From Lachnospiraceae bacterium (GTDB lineage: Bacteria; Bacillota; Clostridia; Lachnospirales; Lachnospiraceae), in the NCBI GenBank assembly GCA_017408735.1, contig JAFQUB010000002.1:1-64000 (forward strand): DNA of 64,000 nucleotides, given 5' to 3'. Positions 30,193 to 39,008 of the stretch are shown here, in pieces. The position numbers were made by a program, and so were the translations under genes. Position 1 is the first letter of the stretch, and every line of letters starts with the position of its first letter. The notes under the pieces were generated by a model. That model was not told the DNA's origin, ran no database searches, and saw only the letters and a list, made by a program, of their open reading frames with translations.

Positions 30193-30816
30193 ATGGAGTA
30201 TATCCAGATTTCAGCAAAAACAGTAGATGATGCAATTACAGAAGCTCTTATTCAGCTGGGGGTAACCAGTGAGCAGTTGGAATATGAGGTTATTGAAAAA
30301 GGCAGTGCAGGATTTTTAGGAATTAACAGTAAAAAAGCCATTATTAAAGCAAGAAAGAAAGAAACTTTAGAAGATAAAGTACGTTCTTTCTTAGATGAAA
30401 TGTTCCGTGCCATGAACATGGAAGTTGTTGTGAATTTAACTTATGATGAAGATTCCAGAAATATGGATATTGAATTAAAGGGAACAGATATGGGTATCTT
30501 AATTGGAAAAAGAGGACAAACACTGGATGCCATTCAGTATTTGGTAAGTATTGTAGCGAATAAGGATACCGAAGAATATATTCATGTAAAATTGGATACG
30601 GAAAATTATAGAAAACGCAGGAGAGAAACCATTGAAAATCTTGCGAAAAACCTGGCTTATAAGGTAAAGCGTACAAAGAAAGCGGTTACTTTAGAACCAA
30701 TGAATGCATATGAAAGACGTATTATTCATTCGGCATTACAGAGTGATAAATATGTTTCTACCTACAGTGAGGGAGAAGAACCATATCGTCATGTTGTAAT
30801 AGGATTGAAGAAATAG
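30193..30816 (+). CDS. jag: Jag/KhpB RNA-binding protein
   Basis: A 207-residue RNA-binding protein. The Jag N-domain (about 1-50) has the segment EYEVIEKGSAGFLGINSKKAII. The KH domain (about 75-150) contains the GILIGKRGQTLDAIQYLVS loop (about 99-117). The R3H domain (about 150-207) contains EPMNAYERRIIHSAL. The family (KhpB/EloR) controls cell division and elongation in Firmicutes. It ends before a strong terminator and is the last gene of the rpmH cluster. Confidence 0.95.
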   Translation: MEYIQISAKTVDDAITEALIQLGVTSEQLEYEVIEKGSAGFLGINSKKAIIKARKKETLEDKVRSFLDEMFRAMNMEVVVNLTYDEDSRNMDIELKGTDMGILIGKRGQTLDAIQYLVSIVANKDTEEYIHVKLDTENYRKRRRETIENLAKNLAYKVKRTKKAVTLEPMNAYERRIIHSALQSDKYVSTYSEGEEPYRHVVIGLKK

Positions 30817-30823
30817 AGAAGAG

Positions 30824-30864
30824 AGCAGGCTGTTTCAACAGTAATGTGAAACAGCCTGCTTTTT
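30824..30864 (+). terminator. Terminator of the rpmH-jag operon
   Basis: Perfect 14-base arms (30824-30837 and 30847-30860) with a nine-base loop and a short T-run after. Confidence 0.88.
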
Positions 30865-30984
30865 AGATTGGAAAAAATTAAAATATTATGTATTGTAAAA
30901 ATTTTAAAAAATTTGTCCGATATATATATATAAAGCAATGAGGGATTGTTTGAAAATAACCAATGGGAGAAAGGATGTAATGGC

Positions 30985-32256
30985 ATGAAAAGAAAAGTAA
31001 TTGCGCTTATACTTTCTGTAGCAACAATGAGTATAATGCTTACGGGATGTGGGGGAAGTCAAAAAGAGTCTGGTGAAAATCAGGAAGCACAGACAGAAGA
31101 AATCTCAACAGAGACAGGTGGAACTGTTACTTTAAAAGTATGGGGGGCAACAGACGATCAGGAATTACTGGCAGAAATGGTAGAAAGCTTTAAAGCCAAA
31201 TATGCAGGGGAAGCAGAATTTGATATTACCATTGAGGCAGTAGAAGAAGCTGATTGTAGAAAAATATTATTAGCGGACGTTACCAATGGAGCGGATGTAT
31301 TCTCCTTTGCTGATGACCAGTTATTACAGATGGTAGCAGGTGGAGCATTGACACCGGTAGAAAATGCAGAAGAAGTGAAGAAAGCAAATGTAGAAGGTTC
31401 TGTGGCAGCAGCTTCTGTAAATGATACATTATATGCTTATCCAATGACAGCAGATAATGGATATTTTATGTATTATGATAAAAGTGTATTTTCAGAGTCA
31501 GATTTAGCAAGCTTTGATCAGATGCTCAATGTGGCTGCGGCTGCCAATAAGAAAGTTACAATGGACTGGACCAGTGGATATTATATTTTCTCGTTCTTTG
31601 GAAACACAGGTCTGACTTTAAAAATGAATGATGATGGAGTTACGATGCACTGTGACTGGAATACTACAGAAGGAGAAATTAAAGGTATTGATATTGCACA
31701 TGCAATGCAACAGATAGCACTTCATCCGGGATTTTTAAATACAAGTGACGCAGGTCTTGTAGAAGGTGCAAAGAATGGAACTGTAGCAGCAGGTATCAGT
31801 GGTGTATGGAGTGCTAATAGTTTAAAACAAGCTTGGGGAAGCAATTATGCAGCAATAAAATTGCCAACATATACTTGTGCTGGAAAACAAATTCAGATGG
31901 CATCCTTTAGCGGATATAAAATGATGGGAGTCAATGCGTATTCTAAACATAAGGACTGGAGTTTAAAACTGGCAGACTGGTTGACAAATGAAGAAAATCA
32001 GAACCTTCGTTTCGCAAAAAGAGGATTGGGACCTTCTAATATTAATGCATCCAATACAGATGAAGTACAGAGTGATCCTGCAATTAAAGCAGTATTATCC
32101 CAGACCGAATTTGCAACTTTGCAGCGTGTAAGCGGTAAGTATTGGGAACCAATGCAGCAGTTTGGTATCACAATGTCATCCGGAAGTCAGGATATTGTTT
32201 TACAGGAATTAATGGATGAAACGGTAGCAGCGATTACGGCATCGGCAGCGAATTAA
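30985..32256 (+). CDS. ABC-type sugar-binding lipoprotein (family 1), orphan
   Basis: A 423-residue solute-binding lipoprotein. The signal ends in the lipobox LTGC (Cys about residue 21). The fold is that of bacterial maltose-type binding proteins: [22 protein letters not shown] (about 47-68), then [23 protein letters not shown] and a C-terminal [14 protein letters not shown]. The start at 30985 is the first Met of the signal peptide. No ABC permease or ATPase gene is adjacent; instead the next gene, 19 bases downstream, is a chemoreceptor, so this protein may serve chemotaxis rather than, or as well as, uptake. The ligand is unknown. Confidence 0.88.
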   Translation: MKRKVIALILSVATMSIMLTGCGGSQKESGENQEAQTEEISTETGGTVTLKVWGATDDQELLAEMVESFKAKYAGEAEFDITIEAVEEADCRKILLADVTNGADVFSFADDQLLQMVAGGALTPVENAEEVKKANVEGSVAAASVNDTLYAYPMTADNGYFMYYDKSVFSESDLASFDQMLNVAAAANKKVTMDWTSGYYIFSFFGNTGLTLKMNDDGVTMHCDWNTTEGEIKGIDIAHAMQQIALHPGFLNTSDAGLVEGAKNGTVAAGISGVWSANSLKQAWGSNYAAIKLPTYTCAGKQIQMASFSGYKMMGVNAYSKHKDWSLKLADWLTNEENQNLRFAKRGLGPSNINASNTDEVQSDPAIKAVLSQTEFATLQRVSGKYWEPMQQFGITMSSGSQDIVLQELMDETVAAITASAAN

Positions 32257-32275
32257 GATGTTAGGGGGAATTGGT

Positions 32276-34009
32276 ATGAAAAAAAATAAAAAAATGAGTA
32301 TAAAGATATATATTCTCGTACCTGTTATGGTACTTGGATTTGTATCTATAATTTCTAATCTGCTGTCACTGCAGAATGTGCGTAAAGTAAATAGGGATGC
32401 AACAAATATTGTTGACAACTATATGCCGGCAATTTCTGAATTGGAAGAAATTCAGCTTGATACCAAAAGTCTTCACAATGAAGCGTTGTCGCATATTATT
32501 GCAGTAGATTCCCAGACTATGATAAAAATTGTTTCCAGTATTCGAGAAGGTGAAGCAGAACTGGAACAAAAAATGGCAGACTACGAAAAAAATGTTACAG
32601 ATAGTGATGCTCAGGCATATCAGGATATGTTAGCAAATTACGATACAATGAGGAATGCTATGATAAATGTAATGGCATACAGTGCCAATGGGGATAAAGA
32701 TGCGGCTTATGCCTGTGCAAATAATGAATTGGCATCCAGCGTAGTAGCTATACAGGAAAATATTAAAGTAATGGAAGAAACTTCAAATACAGGTGTAGCA
32801 AATGCCAGAATTCAGTTATCCAAGGTATATAAGAGTGCTTTTGGAATTAATGCTATCAATATTGTAATTAGTATAATTACAATGCTCGTTTCTGTATTTG
32901 GGGTTATGGTACTGATTATTAAGCCAATTGTTGCCACAGAAAAACAAATTACACAGATTATTAAGGATATCGATAGCAGAGAAGGAGATTTAACAAAAAG
33001 AGTTAAAGTTTTTTATCATGATGAAATTGCAGCTCTTGGAAATGGGTTTAATATTTTTATGGAAAAGCTTCAGAGCATTTTCAGTATGATTACAAACAAT
33101 TCTCAAAAAATGGAAGTTGTTGTTTCTGAGGTAATGGAAAGTGTTAAAACCTCCAATAACAGTGTTTCTGATTTGTCTGCTTTGACAGAAGAACTTGCGG
33201 CAACTATGGAAGAAGTATCAGCAAATGCCTCTGTTATTAATAATAATACAGGTGATGTAAGAGAAGAAGTGAATGAAATTGCAGAAAAAACTTCAGAAAT
33301 TAATAAGTATTCCAAAGAAATGAAAGAACATGCTGAAAATATGGAAAATACAGCACGTATGAACAGGGAATCTACAGAAATAAAAGTAAATGAGATTCTT
33401 GATGTATTAAATCAGGCAATTGAAGAAAGTAACAGTGTAAATCAAGTTAACAGCCTGACCGATGATATTCTTAATATTGCAAGCCAGACAAATCTGTTAG
33501 CTTTAAATGCATCAATTGAAGCTGCCAGAGCGGGGGAAGCAGGAAAAGGCTTTGCAGTTGTTGCTGACGAAATCAGCCAGCTTGCCTTTGCCAGCCGTGA
33601 AGCTGCAAACAATATCCAGCAGATTAACGGTGTTGTTACATCAGCAGTACATAACCTGGCAAATAATGCAAATGATTTAGTAACTTACATGAATGAATCC
33701 ATTCTTCCAGAATTTGAATCCTTTGTAAGTGCAGGAAGTGAATATAAGAAAAATGCAACTTATATTGAAGGCGTTATGGATGAATTTGCTACAAAAACCG
33801 ATAACTTAAAATCTTCTATGGATGGAATTGCAGCATCTATCGATGGTATTACAAGAGCCATTGAAGAAGGTGTTGCCGGAGTTAACGGAGCAGCCGAAAA
33901 TACTCAGATTCTTGTAAGTGATATTGATAATATCAGTATTCGAATGGATGAAAATCAGGAAATTGCAGGAGCATTGAAACAGGAAACAGAAGTATTTAAA
34001 AAGTTATAA
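32276..34009 (+). CDS. Methyl-accepting chemotaxis protein with 4HB-type sensor and HAMP
   Basis: A 577-residue chemoreceptor. One transmembrane helix (about 12-32), an extracellular helical sensor (about 35-185) of the four-helix-bundle type, and a second transmembrane helix (about 190-215) lead to a HAMP domain (about 215-270) and the MCP signalling domain. The tip is [20 protein letters not shown] followed by [21 protein letters not shown]. The lipoprotein gene just upstream fits the pattern of a binding protein that docks to a receptor. The start at 32276 follows AGGGGGAA. It ends before a terminator. Confidence 0.92.
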   Translation: MKKNKKMSIKIYILVPVMVLGFVSIISNLLSLQNVRKVNRDATNIVDNYMPAISELEEIQLDTKSLHNEALSHIIAVDSQTMIKIVSSIREGEAELEQKMADYEKNVTDSDAQAYQDMLANYDTMRNAMINVMAYSANGDKDAAYACANNELASSVVAIQENIKVMEETSNTGVANARIQLSKVYKSAFGINAINIVISIITMLVSVFGVMVLIIKPIVATEKQITQIIKDIDSREGDLTKRVKVFYHDEIAALGNGFNIFMEKLQSIFSMITNNSQKMEVVVSEVMESVKTSNNSVSDLSALTEELAATMEEVSANASVINNNTGDVREEVNEIAEKTSEINKYSKEMKEHAENMENTARMNRESTEIKVNEILDVLNQAIEESNSVNQVNSLTDDILNIASQTNLLALNASIEAARAGEAGKGFAVVADEISQLAFASREAANNIQQINGVVTSAVHNLANNANDLVTYMNESILPEFESFVSAGSEYKKNATYIEGVMDEFATKTDNLKSSMDGIAASIDGITRAIEEGVAGVNGAAENTQILVSDIDNISIRMDENQEIAGALKQETEVFKKL

Positions 34010-34018
34010 TGATATGGG

Positions 34019-34049
34019 AATGAGGTGCCGGTTATGGCACCTCATTTTT
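34019..34049. terminator. Terminator between convergent genes
   Basis: Perfect nine-base arms (34021-34029 and 34036-34044) with a six-base loop, followed by five T on the plus strand. It ends the chemoreceptor transcript and overlaps the 3' end of the convergent kinase gene (stop at 34032). Confidence 0.85.
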
Positions 34050-34949
34050 ACACTCAAAATAAAAGGTTAAGATTAATTGAAGTTTATTATTTTTCAGGAG
34101 TGCAGTTGCAGTACCTCCCATAGCTTCCATCAAAAGTCTAGCAATGGTAAGACCAAGACCGGTGCTTTGAGAGGTACGAGAAGCATCCTTCACATAAAAG
34201 CGTTCAAACATGTAAAATACATCTTCCTCAGATAACGTAGAGGTATCATTTTCAAAAATGAAAGAAACAGAATCATATCTTTGATTTAAAGAAACATGAA
34301 AATAACTTTCGCTATAACGCAGGGCATTTTGAATAATATTAGAAAAAATTCTTTCCAATGCACCATAATCCGCAGAAATAAAAACAGGAGTATTATCGAG
34401 ATTTAAGTTCACCTGCAAATTCAGTTTTTCAAATTCCTGAAAATGAGAGAGCATAGTTTCTCTGGCAAATCTGGTTAAATCAATGTTTTCCATAAAAAGC
34501 TGATAATCATTCAATTCAAGTCTGGACAAGTCATAGAAATTAGTTATCAATCGCTGAAGATATTGGGATTTTTTCTCTATAATTTTAAGGGATTCCAGAT
34601 TTTCTTCTGTCAAGTTTGTTGTGTCTAACAATTTAATATAGCCCAGAATTGCCGTCAAAGGAGTTCTTAAATCGTGACTGATGTGTTCGATTTGATTTCT
34701 TAAATCCTGTTCACGATTCATGGAAGTTGTATACTGTTGTCTACAAACCATAATATATTCATTGATGGTGGTAAGCAGTTTTTCCAGATTTTTATTAGGA
34801 CAGGAAAAAAGCAGAATCCGGTTTTGAACCGGACTTTGCTTTATTTCAGATAGCTCTTGTTGAATCTTTTTTAAATTTGAAGTTAATAAATAGTATTTTG
34901 TGATATAAATGACTGTAACACAGCAAACAAATATCAATAGATATATCAT
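34032..34949 (-). CDS. Sensor histidine kinase, HisKA type
   Basis: A 305-residue membrane kinase with one N-terminal transmembrane segment (about 2-22) and almost no extracellular region. The H box is HISHDLRTPLTAILGYIKLL (about 89-108), the N box NIIQNALRYSES (about 210) and the G box TGLGLTIARLLMEAMGG (about 268-284). The minimal sensor and the neighbouring ABC transporter are typical of intramembrane-sensing kinases that respond to antimicrobial peptides through the transporter. It is the last gene of a four-gene operon (regulator, ATPase, permease, kinase). Confidence 0.88.
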   Translation of the reverse strand: MIYLLIFVCCVTVIYITKYYLLTSNLKKIQQELSEIKQSPVQNRILLFSCPNKNLEKLLTTINEYIMVCRQQYTTSMNREQDLRNQIEHISHDLRTPLTAILGYIKLLDTTNLTEENLESLKIIEKKSQYLQRLITNFYDLSRLELNDYQLFMENIDLTRFARETMLSHFQEFEKLNLQVNLNLDNTPVFISADYGALERIFSNIIQNALRYSESYFHVSLNQRYDSVSFIFENDTSTLSEEDVFYMFERFYVKDASRTSQSTGLGLTIARLLMEAMGGTATALLKNNKLQLILTFYFECKNEVP

Positions 34950-34960
34950 AGGAATACCTC

Positions 34961-35737
34961 TTATAAAGCTTTTTTTCTAAATTTAAGAATACCAACAATA
35001 AGGAAGACAATGGTTCCTAAAAATCCTGCCAGTAAACAGTGTAACATACCTTCTTTGGAGGACCAGAGATAAACAAGGGAACTACTTTGCTCATCAAAGG
35101 TGTAAGATGCAGTGACCGAGAAAATAAGCCAACTGTCCAACCATTCAAAGAATTGGAATTTTAGTCCTAGTACAGAAGTAATCATTGGAATACCCACAAT
35201 AAATCCAATCCAGTTCCATATAGCAGAAGCTATGCTTCCTGAAATAAAATACATCGTAATAAAGGCTGTACAACCTGCGATAAAAGACGGAATACATGCA
35301 ACGGTGGCGTTGAGCAGATTTCTTAATGCATGGGAATTGTCGGTGTCTAACAGCAAATAACCACTTCCAATAAAAACACTTTCAATAATAAATAAGCTTA
35401 AAAAACAGGCAAGTAATGTAATTAAGAGTTTTGAAATGTAAATTTGGGTTCTTGAAATCCCAAAAGCGACACTATTAGTTAGTGTGCGAAGTTTAAATTC
35501 ATCAACTACAATAATAGAAGTCAGTGTAGCAGTTAAAAACAGTACTACATACATATTGGTATCTAATGTCGAAAAAGAATATTTAATAGTAGCCCAAGGA
35601 AAATTGGTAGTTGTGGAATCGAATGCCCATAAAATACAATTAAAGCTTAGTGCAAATAGAGAACAAATACCAATAAAAAGGTACAGTCCGGAGGAATGAA
35701 ATACTCTGTATAATTCGCTTTTTAAATAATTTAACAT
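34961..35737 (-). CDS. ABC-2 type transporter permease
   Basis: A 258-residue permease with six predicted transmembrane helices (for example LYLFIGICSLFALSFNCIL, VVLFLTATLTSIIVV and a last helix LLAGFLGTIVFLIVGIL). Architecture fits lantibiotic-immunity or bacitracin-type ABC-2 exporters. The start at 35737 follows AAGGAG by nine bases and one base after the ATPase stop; an ATG nine bases earlier sits on the ribosome binding site. Its partner ATPase is directly upstream. Confidence 0.82.
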   Translation of the reverse strand: MLNYLKSELYRVFHSSGLYLFIGICSLFALSFNCILWAFDSTTTNFPWATIKYSFSTLDTNMYVVLFLTATLTSIIVVDEFKLRTLTNSVAFGISRTQIYISKLLITLLACFLSLFIIESVFIGSGYLLLDTDNSHALRNLLNATVACIPSFIAGCTAFITMYFISGSIASAIWNWIGFIVGIPMITSVLGLKFQFFEWLDSWLIFSVTASYTFDEQSSSLVYLWSSKEGMLHCLLAGFLGTIVFLIVGILKFRKKAL

Positions 35738-35738
35738 A

Positions 35739-36689
35739 TTAAACATCTCCTTTTTTGGGAATCATAGCTTGATTTTTTGAAGTAATCAGTTCCATGTAGT
35801 AGCTTTCAAAAGCCGCCTCTTTTTGGGCGAAGGATAATAAGCCATTGCCGGATTTAACAGCGAGATGGCTGTAACTGGAAATATCCTTTATTTCACCGTA
35901 AATATGAACAATATTGTCAGGCAATATTTTGTAATTTGTGCAATGAAGTCTGCTTTCCAACAGGGCAGCATATTTATGAGCATCCATTACTTTGACTTCC
36001 AGATAAGATTGGCATTTTTCACGTAGTTGCTCAGCTGTAGTTTCTTCTAATAATTTTCCCTGACTTAAAATACCGTAATGAGTTGCAATATGTTCCAATT
36101 CGGCTAAGATATGGCTGGAGATTAAAATTGTAATATGTTTTTCATGATTTAACTTAAGTAGTAAATTTCGTATTTCAATAATTCCCACAGGGTCTAACCC
36201 GTTAATGGGTTCATCTAAAATCAGTAATTCAGGCTCTCCTATAAGTGCTAAAGCAAGACCTAGTCGTTGTTTCATTCCAAGGGACATAGCTTTAAAACGC
36301 TTGTTGGATGCTTCCGAAAGACCTACTAGTTTCAGACAATTAGTAACAGTATCTTTTCCGGGAATGCCTCTTTGAATGCGATAATATTCTAAATTCTGTT
36401 TTGCAGTCATGTTTGGAAAAAAGCCTGGTTTTTCTATTATGCACCCACATCTTTTACGGAGTGCAGTAAAATTGCTTTCGTTGCCTGCACCAAGTAACGT
36501 AAAATTACCGGAAGTAGGGAATATATGCCCTGCAAGAAGCTTAAAGAGTGTAGTTTTACCGGCACCGTTATTACCTACCAGTCCGTAGATGCTTCCTTTG
36601 GGAATTGTAATATTTACATGGTCTAACGCAGTTGTATTTCCATATATTTTGGTCAATTGGTTAGATTGAAAAATAATTGATTGGTTCAT
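35739..36689 (-). CDS. ABC transporter ATP-binding protein, drug/lantibiotic type
   Basis: A 316-residue ATPase. Walker A is GLVGNNGAGKTTLFKLL (about 36-52), the Q-loop follows, the signature is MSLGMKQRLGLALALIGEP (about 134-152) and Walker B is LLILDEPINGLDP (about 154-166). The C-terminal about 100 residues are an accessory domain as in BcrA/NatA-like proteins. The start at 36689 is fixed by AAGGAG; the longer reading adds 11 residues. It forms an exporter with the downstream permease, for antimicrobial peptide resistance by resemblance; the substrate is unknown. Confidence 0.88.
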   Translation of the reverse strand: MNQSIIFQSNQLTKIYGNTTALDHVNITIPKGSIYGLVGNNGAGKTTLFKLLAGHIFPTSGNFTLLGAGNESNFTALRKRCGCIIEKPGFFPNMTAKQNLEYYRIQRGIPGKDTVTNCLKLVGLSEASNKRFKAMSLGMKQRLGLALALIGEPELLILDEPINGLDPVGIIEIRNLLLKLNHEKHITILISSHILAELEHIATHYGILSQGKLLEETTAEQLREKCQSYLEVKVMDAHKYAALLESRLHCTNYKILPDNIVHIYGEIKDISSYSHLAVKSGNGLLSFAQKEAAFESYYMELITSKNQAMIPKKGDV

Positions 36690-36787
36690 TTGAATACTCC
36701 TTTTTAAAGTTTTCCGTAACATGCCCGGTTCATGTTACCAGTATAGCTTTAAAGGATTTAATAAGTCCTCAAGAAAGTTTAAAGAAA

Positions 36788-37489
36788 TTATAAAGAAGAA
36801 GCCAGTTTGAAGCCAATTCCCCATACCGTGGAAATGTATTCGTCACTGTCAATGGCAGCAAGTTTTTTTCTGATGTTACTTACATGTACGTTTACAGTAT
36901 TGTCTTCTCCATAATATCCTCCCTGCCAAATTTCTTCGTATAAACTTTCTCTGGAATAAACCTTTCCGGGATGTTTCATCAGTAAGGCAAGAATGTCAAA
37001 TTCGTGAACTGTAAAAGAAAGAGGGATACCATTTAAGGTTGCATCTCTGTGTTCCACATGAAGTTTTAGATTTTTAAAAGTTAATATTTCAGGAGTAGAA
37101 GTTATGGATTGGGAAGAATAACATTTGCAACGACGCAAAGCTCCATTTACCCGTGCAACAACTTCTTCTGTTTCAAAAGGTTTTGTTAAGTAATCATCGG
37201 CACCAAGATTTAGGACTTTGACCCGTTCCTGCAAAGAAGATTTTGCAGAAAGTACAATAATAGGAATGTTACTGTTTGTGCGTAAATCCTGAATCAATTC
37301 TTCACCCATAATACCAGGCAACATTAAATCTAACAGAAGCAAATCAAATTTTTCCATGGAAAGAAGAAGTTTCCCTTCAGAACCGGAAAAAGCCTGTACC
37401 GTTTCGTAACCTTGTTTTTTCATAATTTTAGAAAGAAGGTGATTAATATCCGGGTCATCTTCCACAATTAATATTTTAATAGTTTCCAT
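36788..37489 (-). CDS. OmpR-family response regulator
   Basis: A 233-residue regulator. The receiver domain has VEDD (about 9-12), the phosphoacceptor in DLLLLDLMLPG (about 50-60) and KPF (about 103). The C-terminal winged helix contains TVHEFDILALLMKHPGKVYSR and the final YISTVWGIGFKL. The start at 37489 follows GGAGG. It heads the operon for the ABC transporter and the kinase and probably activates that operon. Confidence 0.92.
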   Translation of the reverse strand: METIKILIVEDDPDINHLLSKIMKKQGYETVQAFSGSEGKLLLSMEKFDLLLLDLMLPGIMGEELIQDLRTNSNIPIIVLSAKSSLQERVKVLNLGADDYLTKPFETEEVVARVNGALRRCKCYSSQSITSTPEILTFKNLKLHVEHRDATLNGIPLSFTVHEFDILALLMKHPGKVYSRESLYEEIWQGGYYGEDNTVNVHVSNIRKKLAAIDSDEYISTVWGIGFKLASSL

Positions 37490-37588
37490 AAAAATCCTCC
37501 GTTGAGTTAAATTAAATATAGTATACAGAAAAAAAGTGAAAAGATAGAGTGACAAATATTATGCCACTCTACTAGGAACTAAGAATTT

Positions 37589-38287
37589 TTATAATTTTTC
37601 TAACATTCCTTTTACTAAATTTACAGAATGTTCAATAGCCTTCTTTTCAAAGGTTGGGTAATCCACAGTAGCACTGTCATCTGCCTTATCTGAGATTGCT
37701 CTTAAAATTACAAACGGAATATTATTTAAGTAAGCAGTCTGAGCAATGGCAGCTCCTTCCATTTCCGTACAGTAACCTTCAAAGTTAGTCACAATTCGAT
37801 TCTTGACTTCTTTATCAGAAATAAACTGATCCCCACTGACAACACGACCGATATGAGTATGAATTTCCGGATTAACCGTTTCACAAACTTCCTTTGCAGT
37901 TTCAATCAATGTTGCATCCGCTTGAAATGACAATACATCCATACGCGGAATCTGTCCTAAAGAATAACCAAAACCGGTAGCATCCATATCATGATGAAGA
38001 ACATCAGATGAAATAACAATATCTCCAATATCAATTTTGGCATTTAAAGAACCTGCAATCCCCGTATTAATAATAGCATCTGCTTTAAAAATTCCTGCTA
38101 AAATTTCAGCACAAACAGCAGCATTAACCTTACCAATACCACTGCGTACAACAACCACTTCTTTTCCAAGGAGAGTACCTTCTAAAAATTCCATAGAAGC
38201 AATCGTAGTAGAAGAAGTAACATTCATTTCCTTCTTTAATCCGGCTACTTCTTCATCCATAGCCCCAATAATTCCTATTTTTTTCAT
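37589..38287 (-). CDS. mtnN: 5'-methylthioadenosine/S-adenosylhomocysteine nucleosidase
   Basis: A 232-residue nucleosidase (Pfs) that cleaves adenine from methylthioadenosine and S-adenosylhomocysteine, recycling methionine and feeding the LuxS/AI-2 route. Family marks: IGIIGAMDEEVAGLK at the N-terminus, SGIGKVNAAVCAEIL (about 54-68), the catalytic Glu in EMEGAAIAQTAYLN (about 174-187) and LRAISDKADDSA (about 195-206) with the catalytic Asp. Length is standard. It is monocistronic, with a consensus promoter upstream. Confidence 0.97.
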   Translation of the reverse strand: MKKIGIIGAMDEEVAGLKKEMNVTSSTTIASMEFLEGTLLGKEVVVVRSGIGKVNAAVCAEILAGIFKADAIINTGIAGSLNAKIDIGDIVISSDVLHHDMDATGFGYSLGQIPRMDVLSFQADATLIETAKEVCETVNPEIHTHIGRVVSGDQFISDKEVKNRIVTNFEGYCTEMEGAAIAQTAYLNNIPFVILRAISDKADDSATVDYPTFEKKAIEHSVNLVKGMLEKL

Positions 38288-38342
38288 AGCTAAAATCCTT
38301 TCTGTTAGATGATATCAAGTTAAAATCAGTATTGATATAGGT

Positions 38343-38371
38343 ATTATAAATTAGAATGGGGAATGTGTCAA
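38343..38371 (-). promoter_or_regulatory. Promoter of mtnN
   Basis: Minus-strand TTGACA (38366-38371), a 17-base spacer and TATAAT (38343-38348): both hexamers are perfect consensus. Confidence 0.9.
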
Positions 38372-38420
38372 AGGGGGCAAAGAGTTGGGAACGTGTGACA
38401 AGAGTCCGAAGGAACTGTCG

Positions 38421-38575
38421 GTTTCCCTATGGGGAGTCGCGTAAGGCACCTGCGACTAGTCCACGAAGCTGTAAGAGTGTGAGGCGTTTCGCCCAGAGGG
38501 GCTCGCACCTCACGCTCTAACAGCTTCGGGACGGATTCTCCGGTGCCTCCCGCTAAAATCTCCCCATAGGGAAAC
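38421..38575. repeat. GC-rich nested hairpin element, copy 1
   Basis: A 155-base element in the 721-base gap between mtnN and mnmE. Perfect 16-base outer arms: 38421-38436 and 38560-38575. Inside are a six-base stem GGCACC (38445-38450) with GGTGCC (38542-38547), an eight-base stem GAAGCTGT (38465-38472) with ACAGCTTC (38520-38527), an 11-base stem (38474-38484 with 38508-38518) and a hairpin GGCG-TTT-CGCC (38483-38493) that competes with it. It lies upstream of the mtnN promoter, so it is outside the mtnN transcript. Copy 2 is in inverted orientation 145 bases away. No ORF is credible. Confidence 0.85.
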
Positions 38576-38720
38576 TATTGGCACACTTTAACTGCTTTGC
38601 TGGAAGGGGGCGGGCTCATGGTATAGGCAAAGATAGTTTGTGGAGGGGAGAAAATGTCCCAAGGCAGCCATTATATTTTTTGCAAGCAAGCTTGTAGTGC
38701 AGGGCTGTGCCAACGCGCAG

Positions 38721-38898
38721 AAAAAAGAGGCTGGAAAGTGCTGGGGAGGGTCTAGCGGGAGGTGACGGAGAATCCGTTCCACAGTCGTTAGTTTGTGAGG
38801 TGCGAGCCTCTCAGGCGACACGCCTCACAAGCTTACGACTGTGTGAACTAGTCGCAGGCACCGTACGCGGCTCCCCAGCACTTTCCAGCCTCTTTTTT
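38721..38898. repeat. GC-rich nested hairpin element, copy 2 (inverted)
   Basis: A 178-base inverted copy of the element. Outer arms are perfect over 28 bases (38721-38748 and 38871-38898) and are bounded by A6 and T6, so either strand could act as a terminator. Inner stems correspond to those of copy 1 but with different, still complementary bases: GGTGAC (38761-38766) facing GGCACC (38857-38862), and CACAGTCGT (38780-38788) with ACGACTGTG (38835-38843). Blocks identical in both copies, read in copy 1 orientation, include TGCGACTAGT, GGCTCGCACCTCAC, ACGGATTCTCCG and CCTCCCGCTA. It ends 35 bases before the mnmE promoter. Confidence 0.85.
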
Positions 38899-38932
38899 CG
38901 TCCCCTTTGCCACACCCTCCCCTCACAACCTC

Positions 38933-38961
38933 TTGAGAAAAAAACATACATCTGCTATAAT
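38933..38961 (+). promoter_or_regulatory. Promoter of mnmE
   Basis: TTGAGA (38933-38938), a 17-base spacer and TATAAT (38956-38961), 48 bases before the mnmE start. Confidence 0.82.
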
Positions 38962-39008
38962 CAAAAGTTGAGAATAAAACAACCCCATACATTATGAAAG
39001 GAAAATCT

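Noticed and set aside
30919-30932. TA repeat before the sugar-binding lipoprotein gene
   Set aside because: A short alternating TA run is common in AT-rich intergenic DNA. No clear -35 box could be paired with it.
38588-38997. ORFs of 77 to 96 codons on both strands between mtnN and mnmE
   Set aside because: They run through the palindromic copy 2 and its flank, have no ribosome binding sites and encode low-complexity Pro/Arg/Leu-rich products. The DNA structure explains the lack of stops.
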